The position numbers and the translations under genes are program-made. This document shows positions 23,601 to 35,600 of a stretch of 64,000 nt of DNA, piece after piece. How positions within the stretch are numbered: position 1 is the stretch's first letter; every line of letters begins with the position of its first letter. Origin of the DNA: Symsagittifera roscoffensis (taxonomy: Eukaryota; Xenacoelomorpha; Acoela; Convolutidae); NCBI RefSeq assembly GCF_963678635.1, contig NC_087068.1, positions 11,414,027 through 11,478,026 on the forward strand, read 5' to 3'. The notes under the pieces were generated by a model. That model worked only from the letters and a program-made list of their open reading frames with translations. It did no database searches and was not told the DNA's origin.

Positions 23601-26600
23601 ACAGTATGTTTTATTTTTATGCATTATTTCAGTTATTGGATCTTACGCTTATGAAGGAAGTATTCTACTTAGCCCTCTGATTTTTATTTCGAGTTTAAAA
23701 AAGATGGTTGCAAATAATTGTTGAAGGCAATTTTTAACTGCTGTCCTGATAAAACTTTTCGCAGTTCAAAAAACACTCTACAGAACTTCAAAACTTATGT
23801 TAACCAACATGCTGATGGAAACTCTCTTTGTTGTCGAGATGAATTCCAGGAAACTCAAAATTTTGTAAATCTTCAATTAGGGTGTCATTTAAAAAGATAA
23901 CCGATTTTTCTTCAGCATTTTGGGCTCATGGTCTTGTTTTTCTTACATTTAGTGTCAATATGTTTTGTTTCAACAAATCGTTTGTTTAATTCTTGCAAAG
24001 CCATTTGATGTAAGGGAGCAGTATAGTCTTTTTGGTTGTGGACTTCAGAACAATCTCAACTGCATACAAAAAACCCTGTGTTAGCTGTCACTAACTGAAA
24101 ATGCTGTAACTGACTGAACTGCTAATGTATGAAATTAAAAAGGCTTAGAGTAGGTCTCTGAGAGACTCTGAAGGATACCAGTTTAAGTTCAGTCGTCAAA
24201 GAGTTTGTCTCGATGTACTGATAACGAGTGTCAGGGTAATTTTTTTCAAAACTTTAGCACTGTTTTCTGGAAATTCAGTTTTCTTAGATAGTTAGAGTGA
24301 TCAACCGTATCAAGATCGTTTTTGAGGGATAAAAGTTTATTCTAAACAGTTAGGTTTGTGTTCGTTTACGACGTTGAAACCTTTAATTAACATCGTAATG
24401 ATGGTATCAACAGTGCGACTTCTTGATTTGGAACCATACTGTGTTTTAGAATGTAATAAATTTGTCTACATGTGATTACACTAGCTCTAAAATTAAACGT
24501 TCAAAAATTCATTTCTGGGAACTGGTAGAAACGAAATAGTCTCAATGTTTGATTCCTTGAAATTTGATTTAATTTTTAAAGTGTTTGGATAGGTTCTTGA
24601 GGTTAAACGATCATTGAAAATTTCTGTTAGAGAACCTGCTTGTATAATTACTAAATGTCGTTTTGTTTTTTACAGAACGTGTAGGGGATGGCTTTCAAAA
24701 AAACTAAATATATTTTTTGAAAGTTTCATGAATAGACATTAGGAGGTTTCGCTTTGTTACGAGCAGTCTCGTTTTTTCAAGCGCCTTTATAATGAAAAGT
24801 CCGTTCTGATTTGCAAAATTGGGCAAGCCTAACCATACACTGACTTAGTGAATCATACGCCTTCTCTCAAAAAAAATCTGGAGAAGTATGTTGAATAGAA
24901 AAATGTTCATAAATTGAAAGTATGTTCATATAGGGAGTCAAAAATTAGTAAAACCTTTTTTTAAAAATAATTAATGACCTCTGTGGAGTATAGAAGTCGA
25001 AAATTAAAAAAAAATGAAAAACAATTCAAAAGCTTTTTTAAATTGACTAGTGACCTCTGTGGCTTAGTGTTGAAGCCGGCACACTTTGTGCATAGCATGT
25101 ATGGACCGACTCTCACTTGCTCCTCTTCAGTAACGTCATGATGTTCTTTAGATCCAGCCGCTCTCTCCTTCACCGCAAACTGCACTCGCTCCCACTCATC
25201 CCCATCTTGCAACACCTGAAATTAGGGGGGGGTACAATAAAAATTAGTCCTAGAATCCTTGAATAGATAATATCTTAGAATATACTTATTTAGTGTTTTT
25301 GTTGAATTACGAAAGTCAACGAATACCTTCAAGGAAATGACATATCTATATCTAGGATAAACTCTAATCTCACAAATCACTATAAAGACCCTTCTTTGAA
25401 CATATTTTTTTCAAAACTACTGGCCAAAATGAATCGGTTTTTTTTTCGGCACGCGCTCACCCTCAAAATTATCATATATTGGTGCTCCGAATAGTGCCAA
25501 AGGTAGTCAGAGGACGAAATCCTGAAGTGGACAGAGGGGGATCCTCGCCTGCGACCCGAAATCCGCTACTGACTGAAGCCATGATCGTTTCAGCTCATCG
25601 GAAATAGCGAGTGATTCTTATGTAGAAAACTGATGAAAAAATTATGCATTTTTATCAGAGGGTCTTGGTGAATCTAAGAGTTTCAAAATGACCATTTTTT
25701 GAATTTTTTGCTTCGCGCAATGTTGAACTACTGACATTGGAATAGTACTTTCTCTAGTTCTTACTTATATTAGTTTTTCTGTGCGTCAAATTTTCTCCTC
25801 TAGCGCTGGTCTTATCACTTACGAATGTACTCAAACTTCATGCCAAATTTCCTGTCTGCATTGAGTATGGGCGCAAAAATTTTAGCCTCTGGCTGCGACT
25901 ATTTGTTTTCCTGATTGGTGCCAGAGCATAATATTTTAGAATAACAGAAAAGAAGCAAATCATATTCTCCTTCACCTCTCTCATAGAATTTTTGGACACC
26001 TTGAATCTGTGATCGCTGCTGGAGTTAGCTGTAGCTGTATAAGTGAATGATGTGGTCTGGCGTTAAAGATGATCGTCCGCGAGATCGCTTTTATTATGCG
26101 ATGTAATATCCTACGCGACTGACTTGAGATAAAACTAATTTGTAAATTCAAAGACTTCAATTTATCTGTTTTTTGTTAAACACTTTTCTCTAAGTCCTGC
26201 TGATATCAGCGTAGTTACTTGACAGATTGAGTTATTCAGATGCTAACCACTCCAGTTGCACTCCACTGAACTTGAGTAATGTTTTAATTTAATAAGACAA
26301 AGGTTTTACATACATAAATATATATCCCTCAAGGTTTCGTTACTGCTTGCAGTACCACATATTCCCTCGGGTGGAAATTTTTTTTGTACTCAAAGTAAAG
26401 AATTTTATAATCACAATAAGAGCTTATTCTCAGTTTCTAAGAGTTTGAAATTTCAATTGCAAATTTCTATTGTTTTCGCCCTCTTTATCCGTTAGCCCTC
26501 GTCTAGTTCGATTCTCCAATGTGGGTTCCGTGATACTCCTTCATCCGTCAACCTTGTTTAGCTTTCTCGCCTTCTGTGGTTTTCGAGGAGTTGAGCTCGA

Positions 26601-29600
26601 CTGTCCAGTCTCCTCATTATCTTGTTCTGGCTCCTCCGGTACTGACTCGTTAGCTGCTGTTGCAGCTTTTTCTCCTCTGGCTTCCTGAATTGTTTTTTTT
26701 AGTTCCGGGTTTGTTTGTCCTGGTGCGTCTATAATCCACCCGATGTCTTTTGTCGCTGCATCTTTGAGCTCCTCGTTCCATCTAACGTTTGCTTCTAATA
26801 AAATTTTCAGTATTTTTGTTCGTTCCCTGCCTCGTGTTGTTGTAAGTTTTCTGAACATCGGGCTCTTGTCTCTGCTTGATTTTCCTTTTCTAACTATTTT
26901 CAGGCTCTCCTTGGTTTGATCACTTCTCTTTTTGAGCTGCGATGTTTGCAGAGCTGAGCATTCCAGATGTTTTTATGCATATGAGGTCACCACAGGTATC
27001 TTGATACTTTTAACAATTCTTCCTGTCTTGAGTGCCTTCCATGAATATTTTCATCAGGGCTGGGCCTAGTTGTATGGGTGCTGCGAGGAAAATGTCAACC
27101 AGTATGCAATCGTCTGATAAAGCCATCTTATTCCATAGGGGATTTGTAAAGGGTTCCAAGATTTCGAATACTTGTTTATCCCCCCACTCGACCACTCTCT
27201 TGAGCCTAATCATCCAGGCATCTTCCGAGATGAGCTCCGCGAGAAGGATCTTGTCGAAGAGTCTCGTTAAGTTCTGACAGTTTCTCGCTGACCTTTCTTG
27301 ACAGGTGGCTAGCTTGGCGGGGTGGCTTTTTTGTGCAGACCTCTTCTTCCTCTTCGTTCTCTTCTGTTGTCGTTAGGTCGACTTCTATCACCTAAAGGTC
27401 GCGATTTGTCCAATTTTGCGGGTTAATGCTGAAGTTCTTGTCAATGCTGATTAGTTTTCCATCGTGGCTGCCTCCAGCTTGCGTGTGATGCTCGGTGGGG
27501 TAATTGACTGTCCTCCAATCAGCTGCCAGAAAGAGAGCAGTCGAGTATCCGCTTCTTTCTGTTGGTCCTCTGACAGTGCCCATTTCACTCTTGATTGTTG
27601 TCGTGTCTCATTTTCCGAATTGTTTCGGTTTTTCCTGCTTCCCCTGATTGTTTTTCTTGTTCTCTGCAGTGTTTCAGTGACTTCCTCCTTCTCTGACATT
27701 TCGTTCGATTTACTCAACGATCGGTTTCAGCGCGGATCCCTTAGGTTTTCCTCCCTGTCCTCGCTTCTCCAACTTTCCTGTGGTGTCTCCGACCACCAGT
27801 CGTGCGGTCTGTTTTGCTGCTCACTCATTTTGTTTGTTTTTTGATTTATTCTGAATTGTATAATTTTCTCTAGAATTTCTGCCGGCCGTTTACTGGGTTG
27901 AATATGAGAGAAAGTGTTTGTTTGCAGCAAATTCTTACTGTTTAGTTGTTTGGACGGTCGCGAAAGTTCATTTATCTCGTTCCGGTTAAGTTTCGTTCTT
28001 TTTTGACCGTTTTGGTTGCCATAGCATCCATGAGGTGATGAGTTTTGTACTTTTTTGTTCTAGAATGTCTTAGAACGTTTTCGTTCCGGTTGAGAGCGGA
28101 ACGTTATTTTCTAGCCTACTGCTCATGCAGTCCAGAGCTTTATGAAAAGGATCGATTGCTATAACTACGAATTTTTTGTCTAACTCGGATTCGGGCCATG
28201 GATCACGTTGCAGTTGCCTTGACAAAAAGTCAACAATTCCCATGTCCTTCCCTGGAATGCGAACTATTTCGGACTGATAGGGCAATAACCTATCTAACCA
28301 CCGGGTCAATCTAGATCGGTATGTAGTGTTTGATCTTTTTGTATCCAGGACTGACGACATGGTCAGTTGCAATGATAATTTAATGACCTAGAAGATAGTG
28401 TTTGCACCTGTCTACTGCTCAAACAACCGCAAGGAGTTCTAGTTCATGGAAAGAATATTTTGTGTTCTTGAGGTTTAGGTATCTAGATGCAAAAGAGATT
28501 GTAGCCCATTCCCCCTTGTTTGATTTTTTAAGGTGAACACCAAACCATTTTGACTTGCGTCACACTTAACTCTAGTAACTCCTTTTTGAATTATAATAAA
28601 TTACTTCTGAGATATTTGCAACTGCGTTTTTGATACTCTCAAAGACGGTTGTATGCTTCTCCCCCCATTCAAATTTATTCAGTGGGAGTCTCAAATTTTT
28701 TAAAAGTTTATTTTCTTTCGGTGCTGGGTTTGGAATATATTCAGACACTTGATTTAAACTAGCTAGGAATGATCTCATTTTTTTAGTGATTTTGGAGGGC
28801 TGAGTTTCTGAATAGCCTTGTTGATCTTTGGATCTCTGATTAGGTCAATTTTTTGTTATCTTACTTCTTCTAGTTAGTTATGACCGTTTTGGTTCTTTTA
28901 TTCTGTCTGTTACATATCAACTGGTTTGTTTGCTTGTACGGACAAGAATTTGAGTTCTTCTCACAAACCAAACTCTTCTTTACTAAATTACATTCTCAAT
29001 CCGATGTATCCTAACCTTTTGTTATTTCACTCACCTGCTGTAATCTGCACAATTTTTTGAATTGATTCGATTAGTTGCAATTCTTACACGTTTTTCCCAT
29101 GGCAGGGCTAAATTCCCAGTGGCCATTTTGAAATGTGCTTTTATCCACTTATGATTGTGTTTTTATAGCTGTTTTGTTTTTATTGATGTCTCTTTTGAAG
29201 AGTAGTTTCCTGTTCTCTCCGTTTTTACTTGTTACAGCCATTATTGGTTTTCATTTCGTTTTGATACCCAAGTTATGGGTCCTTGCTGTTACTGAAACGT
29301 CAACCTAGTTAGTTTTGCTGTGTTCGAATTTGATAGCCATTTTGAGCAACTCCTCTGGTGCAAGTGTTTCATCGTCCTGGATAGTTATCTTTTTCGTTTT
29401 TGAAAAGATAAATCACCGACAATTTCATCCTCCTGAGTTCCCATCTCAGATTTTTCTGCTTGTACAATTCGTGTTGCGTGAATTGCCTTTAAGATCTCTA
29501 CCTGCTCTTGTGTTTTTCTGAAGAAGTTGCATCTTTAGCATGTTACACATTTTACTTTCTGAAATGAATCCGCTACTAGCTCGACGTTTCCTAAAATGAC

Positions 29601-32600
29601 AGCAAGAACCTGTTTTGTAAGAACCAAGAAAGGATTAATCTGGTTACGCTTTTCTTTTGTACCTTTCTGTAGTAGATGTTGTGGCCAACTATTAGGCCTC
29701 TGGCTCTCTTTCTCCATTCTCAAGCACGATACTGTATCTGGCTAGTTTGTCTCTTAGTTCTCTCGCCGCTATGGCGTTCGCATCTTTCCCCATTTCTAAA
29801 TTTTTTTGGTCTCGGCGTGGTTCTTCCATTATTTCTTTTAGGTCTTCAAGCATAATCTCTAGATTGACCTTTTCCTTCACCGTGACCGCCATTAGAAACT
29901 GTACTAACCAAGTTTTAAGTTGCCTCGGTGGATCTAAGCTCGCTGATGCCCAAATTACTGGTTTTCCCATGTCTGAGCGATTGTCTTGTGCTGACAACCC
30001 TGCCGACTGCGCCATGTGATACCCTACGCGACTGAATTGAGATAAAACTAATTTATAATTCCAAGGAATTAAGTTTTTCTGCTGTTTTTTGGCTATTTTC
30101 TCTAAGTCCTGCTGATATAAGCGTAGTTACTTGACAGACTGAGTTCTTCAGCTGCTAACCGAAAGTTTGCACTCCAGTAACCTTGGACAAGTTTCAATAT
30201 AAGAAGACATAGGTATTACTTACATAAATAAAGGTCTCTCAAGGCTTCGGTACTGCAAGCGCAGTAGCAGTACCACATGCGTCAATAATTGTCCGCACAA
30301 TAGCTCTTCAGTTTTTGCAATAAAAGAAATGTCGAAAGTCAGGAGAGTTGCTCCATTTCGAGATTTGGAAAGTTTGATTCATTAATCACCCAAAGAGTTC
30401 TCTCCCTGAGTTTTTTGAACAGCTGATAATTCCTAAAACAAAAATCAAAAATAGTTTTTATTGATAAATTTTTCGTGATTGGTAAACTACATTCATTGAA
30501 AATTTAGGTTCATTGACTAAATGCATTGAAAAATTTAGGTTCATTGCGTAAATACATCACCCCATAAATGTTTATAGCAATTTATAAGGTCACATATTTA
30601 GGTGTTGAATCAAGAGTTTTCGATAAACTACTGATCACAAAACTTTGATTGCTCTAAGCAAGTTTTCAAATTTTAATGAGCAGTTGTTAATGATCTGGGG
30701 GGACGATCTTTCAAATGATTAATGGAGCAATCCCTCCAAACTTAAGCCTCTCCGGATATCTTCATTTCTGTCAATGAGGACACCGAAGAGCTACTTTGCG
30801 GACAATTATTGGCGCATAATAAAAGCGATTTCGCGGACAATCTATATTTAACCCCAGGCCACATCATCTTTAGAAGACCTTTCATTTATACAGCTACAGC
30901 TGAATTCAGCAACGATCACAGATTCAAGGTGTCTAAAAACTCTATGAGAGAGGTGAAGGAGAATATGATTTGCTTCTTTACTGTTATTCTAAAATAATAT
31001 GCTCTGGCACCAATCAGGAAAACAAATAGTCGCAGCCAGAGGCTAAAATTTTTGCGCCCATACTCAATGCAGAGGGAAAATTTGGCATGAAGTTTGAGTG
31101 CGTTTGTAAGTGATAAGACCAGCGCTAGAGGAGAAATTTTGACGCACAGAAAAACTAATATAAGTAAGAACTAGAGAAAGTACTATTCCAATGTCAGTAT
31201 TTCAACATTGCGCGAAGCAAAAAATTCAAAAAATGGTCTTTTTGAAATTCATAGATTCACCAAGACCCTCTGAACAAAATGCATAATTTTTCATTTGTTT
31301 TCTACATTTCATCAGATTTCGGGTCGCAGGCGAGGATCCCCCTCTCTCTTCAGGATTTCAGTCTCTGACTACCGTTGGCACTATTCGGAGCACTTTTGCG
31401 CCAATATATGATAATTTTGAGGGTGAGCGCGCGCCGAAAAAAAAGCGATTCATCACCCTTCTTTGAACATCAGAAAAACCCTTCTTTGAACATATTTTTC
31501 CAAAACTACTGGCCAAAATGAATCGGTTTTTTTCGGCGCGCGCTCACCCTCAAAATTATCATATATTGGCGCAAAAGGTGCTCCAAATAGTGCCAAAGGT
31601 AGTCAGAGGACGAAATACTGAAGAAAGAGGGGGATCCTTGCCTGCGACCCGAAATCTGATGAATTGTAGAAAACTGATGAAAAAATTATGCATTTTGTTC
31701 AGAGGGTCTTGGTGAATCTAAGAGTTTCAAAATGGCCGTTTTTTGAATTTTTTGCTTCGCGCAATGTTAAAATACTGACATTGGAATAGTACTTTCTCTA
31801 GTTCTTACTTATATTAGTTTTTCTGTGCGTCAAATTTTCTCCTCTAGCGCTGGTCTTTTCACTTACGAACTCACTCAAACTTCATGCCAAATTTCCTGTC
31901 TGCATTGAGTATGGGCGCAAAATTTTTAGCCTCTGGCTGCGACTATTTGTTTTCCTGATTGGTGCCAGAGCATATTATTTTAGAATAACAGAAAAGAAGC
32001 AAATCATATTCTCCTTCACCTCTCTCATAAAATTTTTAGACACATTGAATCTGTGATCGCTGCTGGAGTTAGTTGTAGCTGTATAAGTGAATGATGACTT
32101 GTTTGGACGGTCGCGAAAGTTGATTTATCTCGTTCCGGTTAAGTTTTGTTCTTTTTTGACCGTTTTGGTTGCCATAGCATCCATGAGGTGATGAGTTTTG
32201 TACTTTTTTGTTCTAGAATGTCTTAGAACGTTTTCGTTCCGGTTGAGAGCCGAACGTTATTTTCTAGCCTACTGCTCATGCAGTCCAGAGCTTTATGAAA
32301 AGGATCGATTGCTATAACTACGAATTTTTTGTCTAACTCGGATTCGGGCCATGGATCACGTTGCAGTTGCCTTGACAAAAAGTCAACAATTCCCATGTCC
32401 TTCCCTGGAATGCGAACTATTTCGGACTGATAGGGCAATAACCTATCTAACCACCGGGTCAATCTAGATCGGTATGTAGTGTTTGATCTTTTTGTATCCA
32501 GGACTGACGACATGGTCAGTTGCAATGATAATTTAATGACCTAGAAGATAGTGTTTGCACCTGTCTACTGCTCAAACAACCGCAAGGAGTTCTAGTTCAT

Positions 32601-35600
32601 GGAAAGAATATTTTGTGTTCTTGAGGTTTAGGTATCTAGATGCAAAAGAGATTGTAGCCCATTCCCCCTTGTTTGATTTTTTAAGGTGAACACCAAACCA
32701 TTTTGACTTGCGTCACACTTAACTCTAGTAACTCCTTTTTGAATTATAATAAATTACTTCTGAGATATTTGCAACTGCGTTTTTGATACTCTCAAAGACG
32801 GTTGTATGCTTCTCCCCCCATTCAAATTTATTCAGTGGGAGTCTCAAATTTTTAAAAGTTTATTTTCTTTTGGTGCTGGGTTTGGAATATATTTAGACAC
32901 TTGATTTAAACTACCTAGTTTTTTAGTGATTTTGGAGGGCTGAGTTTCTGAATAGCCTGTTTTAGTGAATTTTGGTTAAAAACACCGACTCTGATAGCTG
33001 ATGGTTTAATCAATCTACCTCATTTTTGAAGAATTCACACTCGGAAATTTTCATTGCCAGATATTCCTCGTTCAAGTTTTTTATAATCTTCTTCACTAAT
33101 TTTTACATGTTTTAGTTCTTCACTTTTTGACTGATGAGTATATCGTCCAGAAAGCAGAATGTATTTTTTAGCTTGGTTAGTTGTCCTGTCCTTGGTTTTT
33201 TGAAACTGGGCTGGGATATCTCCCACTCTGTAAAATCCTGTCAGGACTCTATTTGTTCCTGTAGCATTACCATCTACGAGTTAAAATTGCACTGTCGAGC
33301 TGTGTTCACAGGTTCACAACCAAATTTAATTGACTGAACGAATATTTTTAAATCAAATACCATAGAGTAAAACGTACCCGTTTTTTCTTCTATGGCGATT
33401 TGACCCTGCCCGTCTGTCAATTAATCGACATTTGGCATTTGGTACTTGTTTTTATTAAATGCCTTTTGATCAGTTTCGCATTTAATGCAAGTCTTATCGA
33501 GTCATATTTCTTGACTGTTATCACAAATGGTACAATAAAACAATCTTTGGTCCTTTTTTCGAGTGCCTTAATAGGAACTGCCGATATTAAATTTTGCATT
33601 CCAACTGTTCCTAATTGGGTATGTGAATTGGTTTTCTCTTCCCTGTTTCATGAATTGGACAAAGGAAGTGATTGGATTTTGAACTCCTTATATGATTTTC
33701 TGAAGTTTCTTGTCTTTTAAATAGGTCCTTAAATTTTTGTAATAATTAAATTTCGAACCTTCTGACTGCACGCACAGTAGCATGTCAAATCTTGACAAAT
33801 CCCTTGGTGCCAGCTTTTGTATGGTAGATTTTCCGACTTGACCCCAGAGGTCCAGTCCCAATATGCATCTGGATCTGCGTTCTGTGACTAGTAAAGTAGC
33901 TCCTTTCACCTCTCAGCCTGCTGATTGTCAGTCTGTTTTGAGAGCCCCTTATATGGGAATCGGTTGTTTGTTGTAGTGTACAAATTGAGCCGCCAAGTTT
34001 AGTTTCTCTGCCAGTAATAATTTTGGTTTTCTTGATCTATCTATGATTTTTTTGTTGTTGCCCAGTTTGAGAATGATACCGGCTTACCTGTTACCACCTT
34101 TAGTTGAAGTATCTGGTTCTCAATTCGGACCAAGGTTTTTAGTGGTTTCACCTTGTTGATCTTTGGATCTCTGATTAGGTCAATTTTTTGTTATCTTACT
34201 TCTTCTAGTTAGTTATGACCGTTTTGGTTCTTTTATTCTGTCTGTTACATATCAACTGGTTTGTTTGCTTGTACGGACAAGAATTTGAGTTCTTCTCACA
34301 AACCAAACTCTTCTTTACTAAATTACATTCTCAATCCGATATATCCTAACCTTTTGTTATTTCACTCACCTGCTGTAATCTGCACAATTTTTTTTTGAAT
34401 TGATTGGATTAGTTGCAATTCTTACACGTTTTTCCCATGGCAGGGCTAAATTCCCAGTGGCCATTTTGAAATGTGCTTTTATCCACTTATGATTGTGTTT
34501 TTATAGCTGTTTTGTTTTTATTGATGTCTCTTTTGAAGAGTAGTTTCCTGTTCTCTCCGTTTTACTTGATACTGCCATTATTGGTTTTCATTTCGTTTTG
34601 ATACCCAAGTTATGGGTCCTTGCTGTTACTGAAACGCCAACCTGGTTAGTTTTGCTGTGTTCGAATTTGATAGCCATTTTGAGCAACTCCTCTGGTGCAA
34701 GTGTTTCATATGTCAGCGCGTCCTGGATAGTTATCTTTTTCGTTTTTGAAAAGATAAATCAACGACAATTTCATCCTCCTGAAATCCCATCTCAGATTTT
34801 TCTGCTTGTATAATTAGTGTTGCGTGAATTGCCTTTAAGATCTCTACCTGCTCTTGTGTTTTTCTGAAGAAGTTGCATCTTTAGTATGTTACACATTTTA
34901 CTTTCTGAAATGAATCCGCTACTAGCTCGACGTTTCCTTAAATGACAGCAAGAACCTGTTTTGTAAGAACCAAGAAAAGATTAATCTGGTTACGCTTTTC
35001 TTTTGTACCTTTCTGTAGTAGATGTTGTGGCCAACTACTAGGCCTCTGGCTCTCTTTTTCCATTCTCAAGCACGATCCTGTATCTGGCTAGTTTGTCTCT
35101 TAGTTCTCTCGCCGCTATGGCGTTCGCATCTTTCCCCATTTCTAAATTTTTCTGGTCTTGGCGTGGTTCTTCCATTATTTCTTTTGGGTCTTCAAGCATA
35201 ATCTCTAGATTGACCTTTTCCTTCACTGTGACCGCCATTGGAAACTGTTCTAACCAAGTTTTAAATTGCCTCGGTGGATCTAAGCTCGCTGATGCCCGAA
35301 ATACTGGTATTCCCATGTCTGAGCGATTGTCTTGTGCTGACAACCCTGCCGACTGCGCCATGTGATACCCTACGCGACTGAATTGAGATAAAACTAATTT
35401 ATAGTTCCAAGGAATTAAGTTTTTCTGCTGTTTTTTGGCTATTTTCTCTAAGTCCTGCTGTTTAAGCGTAGTTACTTGACAGACTGAGTTCTTCAGCTGC
35501 TAACCGAAGGTTTGCACTCCAGTAACCTTGGACAATGTTTTAATATAATAAAACATAGGTATTACTTACATAAATAAAGGTCTCTCAAGGCTTCAGTACT

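Larger units (their letters stand above)
26102..30277 (-). mobile_element. Family B Gypsy retrotransposon, copy B1, degenerate
   Basis: Minus-oriented, with LTRs at 30015-30277 (5') and 26102-26359 (3') and flanking TGCG[A/T]. It contains Gag N-terminus, RT thumb-RNase H remnants and 3' frames, with multiple stops. Compared with B2 it lacks about 1.2 kb covering protease and the RT fingers/palm, deleted at about 28816. An uninterrupted version of its target site is visible in the inverted repeat C copy (about 30795-30850). Confidence 0.85.
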
